Shown in pieces: positions 49,221-60,750 of a stretch of 64,000 nt of DNA; the first letter of the stretch is position 1; every line of letters begins with the position of its first letter. The DNA is from Novosphingobium barchaimii LL02 (GTDB lineage: Bacteria > Pseudomonadota > Alphaproteobacteria > Sphingomonadales > Sphingomonadaceae): the NCBI RefSeq assembly GCF_001046635.1, contig NZ_KQ130456.1:93406-157405 (forward strand). The letters are read 5' to 3'. Under the pieces are notes generated by a model. It was given only the letters and a program-made list of their open reading frames with translations. It ran no database searches and was not told the DNA's origin. The position numbers were made by a program, and so were the translations under genes.

Positions 49221-49318
49221 GAGGAAGGCATGGCCCGATAATCTCCCGTTGCTTCGCCGGAAGAGCCGGTAGCCCGAGGGTCCTCACCCTCCCCTCCCGC
49301 CATCGCACTAAACCCGGA

Positions 49319-50449
49319 TCACTCCGCCGCGACGGCGGCCGCTTCTGCTTCGGCGGCTTCGATCTCGGCGGCCTTGGCTTCCACCAGCGATACGATGTGA
49401 TCGAGCATCGCCTCGCTCTGGATGGTGTGGTCAGACACGCCCGAAAGGTAGACCATGTGCTTGCCGTTGCCGCCGCCGGTCAGGCCGATGTCGGTCTCAC
49501 GCGCTTCGCCCGGGCCGTTGACGACGCAGCCAAGGACCGAGAGCGAGAGCGGTGTCTTGATGTGCTGCAGGCGGTCTTCCAGCGCCTCCACGGTGCGGAT
49601 CACGTCGAACCCCTGCCGCGCGCAGGAGGGGCAGGAGACGACGCGCACGCCGCGCGTGCGCAGGCCCAGCGCCTTCAGCATCTCGAAGCCGACACGCACT
49701 TCTTCTTCCGGCTCGGCCGAAAGCGAAACGCGAAGGGTATCGCCGATACCAGACCACAGCAGCATGCCCATGCCGATCGAGGACTTGACGGTGCCGCCGA
49801 TCAATCCGCCCGCCTCGGTGATGCCAAGGTGCAGCGGGCAGTCCACCGCGTCTGCCAGGCCCTGATAGGCGGCGACCGCGAGGAACACGTCGGAAGCCTT
49901 CACTGCCACCTTGAATTCGTGGAAGTCGTGGTCCTGAAGCAGCTTGATGTGATCCATCGCCGATTCGACCAACGCATCGGGGCACGGCTCACCGTACTTT
50001 TCGAGGAGGTGGCGTTCCAGGCTGCCGCCGTTGACGCCGATCCGGATCGCGCAGCCATTGGCCTTGGCGGCGCGCACCACTTCGGCCACGCGCTCTGCCG
50101 AACCGATGTTGCCGGGATTGATGCGCAGGCAGGCAGCGCCTGCGTCCGCCGCTTCCAGCGCGCGCTTGTAGTGGAAATGGATGTCCGCGATAAGCGGAAC
50201 CCGCGCCGCGCGGGCGATTTCGCGGAAGGCGGCGGTGCTTTCGACGTCGGGACACGATACGCGGATCAGGTCCGCCCCAGCATCCTCGCAGCGCCGGATC
50301 TGGTCGATCGTGGCGCCGGCATCGGACGTGAGGGTGTTGGTCATGGTCTGAACCGTGATCGGCGCATCACCGCCGACGGGGACGGCACCGACCATGATCT
50401 GGCGGCTCTTGCGGCGCTCGATATCGCGCCAGGGACGAATGGAAGACAT
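49319..50449 (-). CDS. ispG: 4-hydroxy-3-methylbut-2-enyl diphosphate synthase
   Basis: The penultimate enzyme of the MEP isoprenoid pathway, an iron-sulfur enzyme. At 376 residues it has the two-domain bacterial form. TIM barrel starts [20 protein letters not shown], and the [4Fe-4S] ligands are in [11 protein letters not shown] and [12 protein letters not shown]. Divergent from the zntB-like gene. Confidence 0.97.
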   Translation of the reverse strand: MSSIRPWRDIERRKSRQIMVGAVPVGGDAPITVQTMTNTLTSDAGATIDQIRRCEDAGADLIRVSCPDVESTAAFREIARAARVPLIADIHFHYKRALEAADAGAACLRINPGNIGSAERVAEVVRAAKANGCAIRIGVNGGSLERHLLEKYGEPCPDALVESAMDHIKLLQDHDFHEFKVAVKASDVFLAVAAYQGLADAVDCPLHLGITEAGGLIGGTVKSSIGMGMLLWSGIGDTLRVSLSAEPEEEVRVGFEMLKALGLRTRGVRVVSCPSCARQGFDVIRTVEALEDRLQHIKTPLSLSVLGCVVNGPGEARETDIGLTGGGNGKHMVYLSGVSDHTIQSEAMLDHIVSLVEAKAAEIEAAEAEAAAVAAE

Positions 50450-50536
50450 AGCTCCCCTATAGGCGCTGCGGATGACGTATTGAAGCCGAATCCGGTGCGG
50501 CTTTTGCGGTCATGCGAATTGAGGCATGGAAACGCG

Positions 50537-51547
50537 ATGACGAACGAGCTGCTGAACGACGACGACCGCCGCGAACTACCCCTCCTGTTCGGCCGGGTGC
50601 TGGATGGCGAAGGCGGCGCGCACGAAATCGGCTGGGAGGCGGCGCGGGACTGGCAGCCCGCGAGAGACGGCGAAGTATTGTGGATTCACCTGCTGCGCAC
50701 CCATCCCGGCCTCGAGGCATGGCTGATGGGGGAGCTGGCCATTTCCGAGCCGACGGCCGAGCTGCTGACCAGCGATGCCACCCGTCCGCGCGCCTTTCGC
50801 GAAGGCCAGACCCTTGTCGCCACGTTGCGCGGCATCAACTTCAACCCCGGTGCCGCGCCCGAGGACATGCTCTCGATGCAGCTATGGAGCGACGGGGCGC
50901 GCGTCATCACCCTGCGGCGCGACCCGCTGCAGACGCCCCGGCTGGTGCGGGCGGATCTCGATGCGGGCGCCGGGCCGGTCGATGCCGGTTCGCTCGTCAC
51001 CGCGCTGACCGAACACCTGATCGAGCGCATGAGCCACGCCATAGTCGACATGAACGCGGTGATCGACGAACTTGAAGACGAGACGATCGAAAGCGATGCC
51101 GTCGAGACGCTCGACAAGATCGCCACGATCCGGCGCAACTGCCTGGCCTTGAAGCGGCACATGTCGCCGCAGCACGAGGCCCTTCTCGCGATCGCCCACG
51201 GCGCGCCAGGCTGGTTCGAGGAGCACGACCGGCGCGAGATCGCCGAATCCATCGCCCGCCTGCGCCGCTATCTCGACGACCTCGACATCAGCAAGGAATC
51301 CGCGATCGTCCTGCAGGACGACATCCGCGCCCGCGCGGCCGCCAACAGCCAGCGCACGCAATATGTGCTGGCCGTGGTGGCGGGAATATTCCTGCCGCTG
51401 ACCTTCATCACCGGGCTTCTGGGCATCAACGTCGGCGATATTCCGCTGGCGGAGACCGGCTCGCACGGGTTCTGGATCATCTGCGGGCTATGCGCAGGGC
51501 TGCTTGTCGTCGAAGTCCTGCTGCTGCGCCGGCTGAAGTGGGTGTAG
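50537..51547 (+). CDS. CorA/ZntB family divalent cation transporter
   Basis: A 336-residue protein with a long cytosolic N-terminal domain and two C-terminal membrane helices. The loop motif is GIN (GLLGINVGDIP), which is typical for ZntB-like zinc transporters, where CorA magnesium channels have GMN. Start at the ATG at 50537. Zinc is the likelier substrate but not proven. Confidence 0.92.
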   Translation: MTNELLNDDDRRELPLLFGRVLDGEGGAHEIGWEAARDWQPARDGEVLWIHLLRTHPGLEAWLMGELAISEPTAELLTSDATRPRAFREGQTLVATLRGINFNPGAAPEDMLSMQLWSDGARVITLRRDPLQTPRLVRADLDAGAGPVDAGSLVTALTEHLIERMSHAIVDMNAVIDELEDETIESDAVETLDKIATIRRNCLALKRHMSPQHEALLAIAHGAPGWFEEHDRREIAESIARLRRYLDDLDISKESAIVLQDDIRARAAANSQRTQYVLAVVAGIFLPLTFITGLLGINVGDIPLAETGSHGFWIICGLCAGLLVVEVLLLRRLKWV

Positions 51548-51556
51548 GCGTCCAGA

Positions 51557-52075
51557 TTACCCGGCGAGAAGCGCGGCGAAAAGGAACTCCTCGTCCCGCT
51601 TTTCGCCGACCATGAAGTGGATGTCGGCCACTTTGTCGAAGCCATAGCGCGCATAGAACTTCTGCGCCCCGGGATTGTCGGAATAGACCGAGAGCTGGAT
51701 TTCGTCGGCACCGAACGCGGCGGCTTCCGCCAGCGCCCAGTCCATCAGCCGCGCGCCGATACCCTGCCCGGTTGCTGCAGGCGCGGTGTAAAGCTGCTTT
51801 AGTTCGATCACCCTGGCGCCGCGCGCATGTTCAGGCCAGCCGCAGTCCATCACCAGCTTGCAGAAACCGAGCAAGTTGCCGTCATCCTCGGCAAGTACGA
51901 CGCGCAGGGCGGGATCGGCGATTTCCTTCGCGACTTTCTCCTCGCTATGCGATTCGCCCAGGAAATTCGCGAGATCCTCGGGCCGATAGAGATGCCCGAA
52001 CTTGGCGACGAAACTGTCGGTGCCGAGGCGGGCCAGCGAAGCGGCATCGGAGCCTTGCGCGAAACGAATGTCCAT
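51557..52075 (-). CDS. GNAT family N-acetyltransferase
   Basis: A 172-residue enzyme, with acetyl-CoA loop ATGQGIGARLMDWAL and C-terminal NPGAQKFYARYGF. The start at 52075 (MDIRFAQGSD) is preferred to the 52201 ATG. Substrate unknown; neighbour of a second GNAT. Confidence 0.88.
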   Translation of the reverse strand: MDIRFAQGSDAASLARLGTDSFVAKFGHLYRPEDLANFLGESHSEEKVAKEIADPALRVVLAEDDGNLLGFCKLVMDCGWPEHARGARVIELKQLYTAPAATGQGIGARLMDWALAEAAAFGADEIQLSVYSDNPGAQKFYARYGFDKVADIHFMVGEKRDEEFLFAALLAG

Positions 52076-52137
52076 TCGGGCTGATATCGCCGCCCCGCCC
52101 CCAGCGTCAATCGCCATGTCCGCAGACGCGGCGCGGG

Positions 52138-52605
52138 CTATAGCTGCAAGTTCATGCACATCGAGAAACCGTCCGCGACGTAATCGCCGAAAGGCGGGCA
52201 TTCGGCGAAACCATGGGCGCGGTAGAGGTCCTGGGCAGGCTGAAACGCCGCTGGACGGCCAGTTTCGAGACTGACGCGAGTATAGCCGCGCCCGCGCGCC
52301 TCGGCCAGCAGCCGGGCCAGGATCGCCTTGCCTACACCCCTCCCGCGATAGGCCGGAGCAGCGCGCATCGATTTGAGTTCTCCGTGGTCATCGCCAAGGT
52401 GCTTGATGGCACCGCAACCGGCCAGAGTTTCACCGTCCCAGGCCGAGAAGAACGCGACGTCCGGCTGGCGCAGCCGCGCGGCGGGCATGGCGTGGACACT
52501 TTCGGGCGGAGACCACTGGCGCATCTCATCGAGGTGCAGTTGGAGCAGCGCGAGCACGCCTTCGCCGCTCAGGTCGTCGGGGACGATGCGCAGGTTCGCG
52601 ATCAT
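52138..52605 (-). CDS. GNAT family N-acetyltransferase, last gene of the MoxR operon
   Basis: A 155-residue acetyltransferase with acetyl-CoA loop YRGRGVGKAILARLL. It starts 4 nt after the RDD gene's stop, so it is probably in the same transcript. Substrate unknown. Confidence 0.88.
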   Translation of the reverse strand: MIANLRIVPDDLSGEGVLALLQLHLDEMRQWSPPESVHAMPAARLRQPDVAFFSAWDGETLAGCGAIKHLGDDHGELKSMRAAPAYRGRGVGKAILARLLAEARGRGYTRVSLETGRPAAFQPAQDLYRAHGFAECPPFGDYVADGFSMCMNLQL

Positions 52606-52609
52606 ACTT

Positions 52610-53536
52610 CTATTGTCCAGAATATTTGTCGGCCTTGCGCCGGCCCATGCGCATCCCCGCTTCCAGTCTTGCCCGCAGCTGGGTGTAGTATTCCGACAGG
52701 AAGCGCCGCTCGTCACCCCAGCCGTCGCTGCGGCCGATCTTGGTGGCGATGGTCTGGTAGACGGTTTCGATCGATTCGCCGCGATCCTCGCGCAGCACGC
52801 GTTCCAGAGACTGCAGTTCGAATTCGCCGTAGACGGCCAGTTCCGCCTCCTCGAAGCGGTACTTTTGCGTGGGTAAGGACCCTGCCTCGCCTGGCGGGGT
52901 CTGCACCGCCGTCATCGTCGCTTCCAGTTTCTGGCGCGGGCGCTCCAGCACCCAGCTGCCCGCGATCACGTCTCCGGCACGCAGGCGGTCGCGGTTGAAC
53001 AGGGGGAATAGCATGAAGATGCCGAACCAGCCGGCCGCCGCCAGCCACGCCATGCCGCTGTCCGCACCGGCCATCATGATCAGCGGGATCGGCAGGAACA
53101 GCTCGATATCGCGCAGCAGGTTGCGGGCGATCACCATCTCGGCGGTAAGGCGGCCGCCGTCGCGCGCGGCGATGCGTATGCCGGTCAGCCGCTTGCCCGG
53201 CGTCGCTCCGCGCGGGCCCAGCTCGAAATAGAGGAAGTAGGCGTTGCGGAAGAGGAACATGATGACGACCCACACGATCATCAGGAACTGCAGCGCCTGC
53301 GCCGAGGCGCCCTTGCCCTCGGCCTCACGCATGAACTGGCCGACGCCCCCGGCGATCTGCGCCAGCGCCAGCGTCGAGCAGACCATCAGCACGGCGATGA
53401 AGATCAGGTCGAGGATCAGGGCACCCAGCCGCGCCCCGCGCCCCGCCACCGTCACCGGCAGCGAAATCCCTTCGGGGGTGACGAGGATGCGTTCCTTGCG
53501 CGCGCGAGGGCGGCGGATGGCAGCGGCTGCCTTCAT
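52610..53536 (-). CDS. RDD family membrane protein
   Basis: A 308-residue protein with three to four membrane segments in the N-terminal two thirds and RDD-type sequence (AGRGARLGALILDLIFI, then GPRGATPGKRLTGIRI). A cytosolic C-terminal region (about 215-308) is charged. ATG at 53536 overlaps the SpoIIM stop by 4 nt. Confidence 0.9.
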   Translation of the reverse strand: MKAAAAIRRPRARKERILVTPEGISLPVTVAGRGARLGALILDLIFIAVLMVCSTLALAQIAGGVGQFMREAEGKGASAQALQFLMIVWVVIMFLFRNAYFLYFELGPRGATPGKRLTGIRIAARDGGRLTAEMVIARNLLRDIELFLPIPLIMMAGADSGMAWLAAAGWFGIFMLFPLFNRDRLRAGDVIAGSWVLERPRQKLEATMTAVQTPPGEAGSLPTQKYRFEEAELAVYGEFELQSLERVLREDRGESIETVYQTIATKIGRSDGWGDERRFLSEYYTQLRARLEAGMRMGRRKADKYSGQ

Positions 53537-54588
53537 CGGCGTGTTCCGGTGCGCGCATTGCCCCGGAAGGCGAAGAAATAGGCGCACCACAGCATCAGCA
53601 TGAAGCCGCCGATGGCGAAGCGGCCGAAGGTATTGTCGACGAGCTGGCGCGCGAAGCCTTCGAGCAGCGCGGCGACCACCAGCATCAGCACCACCCCGGT
53701 CATCACCACGGCCGCACGGCGCCCCGCCACGGCGGCGGCCTCAAGGATCGGGCGATCTCCAGGGAAGGCCAGCGCGCGGCCGATGTGCAGCCCCGCCGCG
53801 CCCGCCAGCAGGATCGCGAACAGTTCGGTGGTGCCGTGCACGCAGATCCAGCCGGCGAAGTCGGTCAGCAGGCCCGCTCCGTGATACAGCCATGCCATCG
53901 CGCCGAGCAGCGCCAGATTGTGGATCAGCAGCAGCAGCGTCGGGATGCCGAAGGCGAAGCCGAGCGCAAAGGCGAGGATGGAAACCTGCGCATTGTTGCT
54001 GAAAAGCTGGGCGGCAAACACGCTCAGCCCGTCCCGCTCCTGTTCGCCGAACAGCGTGGCCCTCAGGGCCTGCGCTGTGGCGCCCGGCACCCGCGCGCCG
54101 GCCATGTCGCGCGACATGAGCGAAAAATACCACTCGGGATCGTGCGAGACGAGCAGCCAGCCGACCGCCACGCCCGCCACCATCACCGCCAGCGCCACGA
54201 CGATGTCGAGCCAGATCGCCCTTACCGCCGCGCTCCAGCCTCCGCCCAGGAAGCTGCCCAGCCATTCGGCCAGCGATGAGCGCGGGCCGTAGACGACGAA
54301 CCATGCCCGCTGCACCAGCGCTTCAAGATAGGCCAGCGTGGCTGCATCCAGCGAAGTTTCGCGGGCGATCGACAGGCTGGAGGCTACGGTGCGGTAAAGG
54401 CCGGGCAATGCCAGCAGGTCCTCGTCGGAGATACGGCGCAGGCGCCCTTTCTCCATGCGGACGACGATGGCTTCCAGCCGCTGCCAGTCGGCCTCGCGCT
54501 CGATACGGAAACGGTCGGAGCGCAGTGCGGCGATCTCGATCGCGTTGATCGGCGTATCGGGGGAGGCCGAGGCGGAAATGGCGTTCAT
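53533..54588 (-). CDS. SpoIIM-like membrane protein (stage II sporulation protein M family)
   Basis: A 351-residue protein with about six membrane segments in the C-terminal two thirds. Includes NNAQVSILAFALGFAFGIPT and HGTTELFAILLAGAAGLHIG, typical of SpoIIM/DUF95. The organism does not look like a sporulator; the name is only of the family. It overlaps both neighbours by 4 nt. Confidence 0.9.
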   Translation of the reverse strand: MNAISASASPDTPINAIEIAALRSDRFRIEREADWQRLEAIVVRMEKGRLRRISDEDLLALPGLYRTVASSLSIARETSLDAATLAYLEALVQRAWFVVYGPRSSLAEWLGSFLGGGWSAAVRAIWLDIVVALAVMVAGVAVGWLLVSHDPEWYFSLMSRDMAGARVPGATAQALRATLFGEQERDGLSVFAAQLFSNNAQVSILAFALGFAFGIPTLLLLIHNLALLGAMAWLYHGAGLLTDFAGWICVHGTTELFAILLAGAAGLHIGRALAFPGDRPILEAAAVAGRRAAVVMTGVVLMLVVAALLEGFARQLVDNTFGRFAIGGFMLMLWCAYFFAFRGNARTGTRR

Positions 54589-55928
54589 CCGATCGCTCCG
54601 ACGCGCTTGATGGCAAGATAGGCGTCTATCAGGCGCGTGCCCACGTTGTGCCAGGGCGCTTCCAGCACGTCGACACCGATCTGGCGCAGCCGCCGGGTGA
54701 CCAATGCACGCTGGCGCAGCAGCTGGTCGGCCGAAACCGCCATCGACAGGGTTTCCAGATCGTCCGGCGCGGCGGCGGAAAGCCCCTCCAGTTCCTCGTC
54801 GGCCATGGTCACGAACAGGACGACATGGCGCGAAACGAGGCGGCCCACGCTTTCGATCATCAGCTGCGCGCTGGTCGGGTCGGCAAAGTCGGAGAACACC
54901 ACGATCAGCGAGCGGCGTTGCAGGCGGCTGGCCAGGGTCGCCAGCGCCAAGGTGAAATTCGGCTCTTCCGAGCGGTATTCCAACCCGGCGGCGGCGCGTT
55001 GCAGACGATGGAATTCGGAGCTGGCGGCGATGAACGGCGTCGAGACTTCGGGGCGCGAGGCGAAGCCGAACAGCGAGACGCGGTCCCCGCCCTTGAGCGC
55101 GACGAACGCAGTCGCCAGCGCGGCGGAAACCGCGCGGTCAAGCCGGGGCATGCCCGCGATCGGTTCGCACATCGCCTGCCCGCAGTCGAAGGCGAAGACG
55201 ATCTGGTTGTTGCGCTCGGTCTCGTATTCCTTGGCGTAGAGATGGACGTGGCGGGCCGAGCTTTTCCAGTCGATGCGGCGACGGTCCATGCCGGGCTGAT
55301 ATTCGGCCAGCGATTCGAACTGGGTGCCTTCGCCCCGGATACGCCGGGCGAGCAGGCCGTACTGGGCGTCCTTGAGGAAGGTCTGCAAAGCCGGGGAGCG
55401 GACGGCGGCGATGTTCGGCCACATCCGCACCGCTTCGTCCAGATCGCCGGTCATCTGCCGCGCGCCAAGCCCCAGCGGGCCGGTCCAGCGCAGCCATGCG
55501 CGCACAACTTTACCCGTGCCGCGGCGCGATGCGGTGAACACACCGCTGCCGCTCCAGCGCTCATCTCCCCCGGCCAGCGGAAAGACCAGTCGGCCACCGG
55601 GGGTCAGGCGCGGATCGCATTCCAGCGCCATCTCCGCACGTGAGGGGCGTCCGCCGCGAAACCGCAGCTGTGCCCCTATCGCCTCTTCGTTGCCCACCTC
55701 GATGTCGGAAGGGACGGCAACCCGCAAGTCCTCGACCCGCCCCGCCATTAGCGCGTCGGCGATCACCAGCACCAGAATGGCCATACATGCCACCGGCGCG
55801 ATAACCCACAGGGCCGGCTGCGCCGCCGCGATCACCAGCGCCACCGGCGCGGCAAGCGCCAGCCCCGCTGCGGCGCGGGCCGTCGGCACAATCGGCGCGC
55901 CGGAAAATCGGGGAGGACGGCTGCTCAC
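54585..55928 (-). CDS. DUF58 domain-containing protein
   Basis: A 447-residue protein starting with GTG at 55928, 2 bp after the MoxR stop. Two N-terminal membrane segments, then the DUF58 motif EYQPGMDRRRIDWKSSARH, then a von Willebrand A-like fold (IVFAFDCGQAM). In this family it is a client-binding partner of MoxR ATPases. Confidence 0.93.
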   Translation of the reverse strand: MSSRPPRFSGAPIVPTARAAAGLALAAPVALVIAAAQPALWVIAPVACMAILVLVIADALMAGRVEDLRVAVPSDIEVGNEEAIGAQLRFRGGRPSRAEMALECDPRLTPGGRLVFPLAGGDERWSGSGVFTASRRGTGKVVRAWLRWTGPLGLGARQMTGDLDEAVRMWPNIAAVRSPALQTFLKDAQYGLLARRIRGEGTQFESLAEYQPGMDRRRIDWKSSARHVHLYAKEYETERNNQIVFAFDCGQAMCEPIAGMPRLDRAVSAALATAFVALKGGDRVSLFGFASRPEVSTPFIAASSEFHRLQRAAAGLEYRSEEPNFTLALATLASRLQRRSLIVVFSDFADPTSAQLMIESVGRLVSRHVVLFVTMADEELEGLSAAAPDDLETLSMAVSADQLLRQRALVTRRLRQIGVDVLEAPWHNVGTRLIDAYLAIKRVGAIG

Positions 55929-55930
55929 CG

Positions 55931-56955
<1,025 letters not shown>

Positions 56956-56959
<4 letters not shown>

Positions 56960-58296
56960 CGGATCAGCATCCTTTCGAGCGCATGAAGGTCACGCGCGGC
57001 TTTCAGAAGGTCATGCGGACGCCGCGCTGCCCTTAGGCGGCCGGCGATAACGGAAAAAGGTTCACCCTGGTGGCGGCGGGCGGCAAGAGCACGGTCGATC
57101 GCGGCGTCGGCGCGCTCGGGACCGAGCGTGCGCGGCAGGGCCAGGGCCTGCACCAGCCGCTCGCGCGAATGATCGGCATAGGGCCCGCCGAGCAGGTGCC
57201 AGCGGCGGGTGCGGCGCACAAAGCCTGCGGCATTCGATACCAAAGCGCGCTTGCCGAACGCGATCGCCCGGCCTTGCACCAGCGGCGGGCCAAAGCGCAT
57301 GAAACCCCGCCAGCCGACCACCAGCGCCGCCAGCAGCAGGCACAGCGTCGCCGCCAGGAAAGGCGGAGTGAAGGCCAGCGTCAGCAGGTTTTGGGAGCGG
57401 CTGTAACCGGGCAGCGTCATGTCGAAGCTGACCGGGGCGCCCTTCTCCACGCCGCTTGCACGGACCAGCGCCTCGGCCAAGCGGGCATTTTCCATCCGGG
57501 CCATGCCGTAATTGTCGAGCAGATCGGGTTCGAAAACGATGATGACGGGGTAACGCTCCTCGTCTTCCTCGTCGTTGATGACGCGGTCCTGCGCGATGTC
57601 CTCAAGCTCGGGATAATATCCGCCGTCATCCATGAATCCGGCCAGCGTCAGCTTTCCATCGCGGCTGCCGACGATCCGCACGAGGCCCGTGCCTCCGCCT
57701 GAAAGTACGTAGCGGCCGTCAGGCAGCACCCCGGAAAGGCCAGCGCCCTGCCAAGCAGCACGCGTCTTGGGCAGCGGCGAAATCCGTACCGACAGTGTAT
57801 CAAGGAAACCCCGCCATTCGGGCGGCATGGTACCCGTCAGGCGCACCCAGCCGGTCTTGGCGTCCTTTTTCTGTTCGCGCGCGGGCTGGCTCGCCATCCA
57901 CTTGGGCGCAATGACGAGCGTCGGGCCGATATATCGGCGATTGGCAACGATCTTCTCGATGTCCTTGCCGTCCGCAAACGCAGGCGGGGTCAGTACCAGC
58001 AGGCCCGGCTTGTTCAGCGCGCCTTGGTTGCGCACCCGGCTCACCGCGTATCCGCGCCGTTCGATGTAATCGGCAAAGGCGGCATAGCCGTTGAGGCCCC
58101 TGCCCTCGGCGTGGGCCTGACCGTCATTCGCGGAGCCCATGCCGGTGCCGGTCGCGATCATCCACAGCAGCGCCACGAACAGCGCCCCGCCCAGCAGGAC
58201 GAGGGCCAGCACCGCCCAGCGCGAAAACGGATTGGCGCCGACCGCAATGCCAGTTGGGGTACGGCCTGCGGTAGAGGTGTCCCTAGCCGTGCTCAT
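56956..58296 (-). CDS. DUF4350 domain-containing membrane protein
   Basis: A 446-residue protein. One membrane segment near the N-terminus (about 26-50), a soluble DUF4350-like domain (about 75-305), a second segment ([17 protein letters not shown]), and a cytosolic tail. ATG at 58296; the longer frame to 58821 lies inside the DUF4129 gene and is rejected. Both ends overlap neighbours by 4 nt. Confidence 0.85.
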
Positions 58297-58985
58297 GCGC
58301 TCAGTTCGATCTGTGCGAACCGGGCATAGGCGCTGCGGGCCGCGTCCCAATCCCCCGCGTCGAGGTCGCGCAGCGCAAATACCGCGCGCTCCACCCGCTC
58401 GGCGATCACTGCGAAAGCGCTGCGCCCAGCATCGGGCAGCATCGGCAGCACGGCGATTTCGCGCGCGGTGGAGGCGGCGTTCAGCCAATCGGGCCGGGCA
58501 TCGGAAATCTGACGGACGCTGCGCCGCAGCAGCAGGTGCGCCGCTTCGCCAAACTGGCCCTGAGCGGCCAGCCGGTCGGCATCTTCCAGCAGGGCCACCG
58601 CTTCTGCCCGGTCCGGCGTCCAGTGGATTTCCTCGGGCGCAGGCTGGCGCATACGCCACTTGTCCATCAGCGGCTCGATGGCGATGCGCCAGAGCAGGAA
58701 CAGCGCCAGCACCGCGCCGAGCGCGATCAGGATGTACTGGAACACCGGCCAGGACATGCCAAGCAGTTCGCCGATGGGACTGAAAATCCTTTCGAGAAAC
58801 CGGCCTAGCCCCTTGAGCCATTCCGGCGTCGTCTGCGGATCGGGCAAGCGCGGTTCGGGAAGCGGGGCGTACTGGATGTCGGCGGTATCGCGTACGGCCT
58901 TCCAGTCATCGGCCCCGCCATTGGCCAATCCAGCCGCAGAGGACCCTGCGGCCGAACCCGCGCCTTGACCTCCGCCAACCGTCAC
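58293..58985 (-). CDS. DUF4129 domain-containing membrane protein
   Basis: A 230-residue protein heading the operon. Gly/Ala-rich start, a membrane segment (about 78-103), and a cytosolic helical DUF4129 domain (AVALLEDADRLAAQGQFGEA, HLLLRRSVRQI) resembling those found at the C-terminus of transglutaminase-like proteins. No transglutaminase domain is present here. Confidence 0.87.
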   Translation of the reverse strand: MTVGGGQGAGSAAGSSAAGLANGGADDWKAVRDTADIQYAPLPEPRLPDPQTTPEWLKGLGRFLERIFSPIGELLGMSWPVFQYILIALGAVLALFLLWRIAIEPLMDKWRMRQPAPEEIHWTPDRAEAVALLEDADRLAAQGQFGEAAHLLLRRSVRQISDARPDWLNAASTAREIAVLPMLPDAGRSAFAVIAERVERAVFALRDLDAGDWDAARSAYARFAQIELSA

Positions 58986-59090
58986 AGGCGCACGATTGCA
59001 CGGGCGCCAGGGCGGCGCAAGCGCTTGCTACTGCGTGTTAATCGCCCGTCGCACCGACTACGCCAACACGGCCTGCGGGCGACCTGCCCT

Positions 59091-59990
59091 TCAGCCGCGT
59101 GCCCGTGCCCGGCGATAGGTGCCTAGCGGGCGCACGTACTTGCAGTGGAACGCCAGTTCCTGCAGGGCCATGTCGACGCGCGCCTCGCCGGGCGCGCCTT
59201 CGATGTCGGCGTAGAAGGTCGTCGCCGCGAAGCTGGCCTGGGCCTGATAACTTTCCAGCTTGGTCATGTTGACGCCGTTCGTCGCGAATCCGCCCAGCGC
59301 CTTGTAGAGCGCGGCGGGGATGTTCTTCACCTCGAAGATGAAAGTGGTCATCGCCGGCTGGTCCTTCAGCTCGAAGGGATCCAGCGGTTCGCGCGCCAGC
59401 ACCACGAAGCGGGTGGTATTGTCGGCCGCGTCCTCGACATTCTCCTCGATCACGTCCAGGCCGTAGAGCTGCGCCGCCAGCTTCGGGGCGATGGCGCAGG
59501 AATTGGGGTCGCCGGCCTCGCGCACCAGCGCGGCGGCGCCGGCGGTGTCGGCATAGGCCATCGGTACGATGCCGCGTTCGCGAAGGTAATGACGCGATTG
59601 GCCCAGCGCCTGCGGGTGGCTGTAGGCGGCCGAAAAAGGCCCCTTGGCACCGGGCAGCGCCATCAGCGCGTGATGGATCGACATGAAATGCTCACCCACG
59701 ATCGACAGCCCGCTTTCCGGCAGCAGGAAGTGAATGTCGGCAACGCGGCCATGCTGGGAATTCTCGATCGGGATGATCGCGCGAGCGGCCCGCCCCTCCT
59801 TCACCGCATCCAGCGCATCCTCGAATGAGAAGCACGGCAGCGGCAGGCAATCCGCGTCATATTCAAGGGCGGCGCGGTGCCCGTTGCAGCCGGGCGCGCC
59901 CTGCAAGGCGACGGCCCGTTCGGGGCTGGCGAGGGCGGCGACTTCCATTTCGCCGACAAGGGCGATCGCGGGTTGAGGATAGGCGTTCAT
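59091..59990 (-). CDS. pheA: Prephenate dehydratase
   Basis: A 299-residue monofunctional enzyme converting prephenate to phenylpyruvate for phenylalanine synthesis. Catalytic TRF is in DNTTRFVVLA; the C-terminal ACT domain has PAALYKALGGFA and TKLESYQ in place of the ESRP Phe-binding motif. Start ATG at 59990 gives MNAYPQPAIA. No chorismate mutase domain. Confidence 0.94.
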   Translation of the reverse strand: MNAYPQPAIALVGEMEVAALASPERAVALQGAPGCNGHRAALEYDADCLPLPCFSFEDALDAVKEGRAARAIIPIENSQHGRVADIHFLLPESGLSIVGEHFMSIHHALMALPGAKGPFSAAYSHPQALGQSRHYLRERGIVPMAYADTAGAAALVREAGDPNSCAIAPKLAAQLYGLDVIEENVEDAADNTTRFVVLAREPLDPFELKDQPAMTTFIFEVKNIPAALYKALGGFATNGVNMTKLESYQAQASFAATTFYADIEGAPGEARVDMALQELAFHCKYVRPLGTYRRARARG

Positions 59991-60110
59991 GACTAGCGCG
60001 CGATTAGGCGGCAATCGCGATATCCGCAATGGCTCTTGCGCTGGATCAAGGCGCCCATTAGGACCCCGAGCCACAGGATGAGCTTAAATAAGCCGCAGGG
60101 GCATGCACGA

Positions 60111-60725
60111 ATGGACGATCGTTTCAATACTATCGCCGGCTGGACTCTATTCTCGGGCATCGTCGGCCTGGGGCTGAGCATTGCTAGCGGAATGTACTTT
60201 CAGGCTGACAAGCACCACGCTCCCGAGACGGCGGGCTATCCAGTCGAGGGCGTAGCCGAAAAGGGCGAAGGCGGCGCTGACGTGCCGATCGCAACGCTTC
60301 TGGCCAGCGCCGACGTCGCGAAGGGCCAGGCTACTTTCGCCAAGTGCACCTCGTGCCACACCATCAATTCGGGCGGCGCCAACGGCATCGGTCCCAACCT
60401 TCACGGCGTCGTCGGCGAGGCGATCGGCCAGGGCGTGGGCGGTTTCGCGTTCTCCGACGCTCTCAAGAGCAAGGGCGGCAACTGGTCGTTCGATGCGCTG
60501 AACGATTGGCTCAAGAGCCCCAAGGCCTATGCGCCGGGGACCAAGATGACCTTCGCCGGCCTGTCGAAGCCGGAAGACCGCGCCAACGTCATCGCCTATC
60601 TGAACACGCAGGGTTCCAACCTGCCGCTGCCGGCGGCCGATGCAGCGCCCGCTGCGGACGCCGCTGCCGCTCCCGCCGCGGAAGGAGCAGCCGCTCCCGA
60701 AGCGAGCGAGGCTGCGGCGCAGTAA
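60111..60725 (+). CDS. Membrane-anchored cytochrome c
   Basis: A 204-residue cytochrome of the c552/CycM type. The uncleaved N-terminal segment (TLFSGIVGLGLSIASGMYF) anchors it to the inner membrane. Haem site CTSCH at about 79-83, axial Met in PGTKMTFAGL. The C-terminal 35 residues are Ala/Pro-rich and disordered. It likely carries electrons from the bc1 complex to a cbb3/aa3 oxidase. Divergent from pheA. Confidence 0.95.
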   Translation: MDDRFNTIAGWTLFSGIVGLGLSIASGMYFQADKHHAPETAGYPVEGVAEKGEGGADVPIATLLASADVAKGQATFAKCTSCHTINSGGANGIGPNLHGVVGEAIGQGVGGFAFSDALKSKGGNWSFDALNDWLKSPKAYAPGTKMTFAGLSKPEDRANVIAYLNTQGSNLPLPAADAAPAADAAAAPAAEGAAAPEASEAAAQ

Positions 60726-60750
60726 AAACGCCATCCGGCTCTGCCGGTTG

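Noticed and set aside
53533-54588. Evidence of sporulation (SpoIIM-like gene)
   Set aside because: The family is broad and here belongs to a MoxR operon. No other sporulation genes are present.
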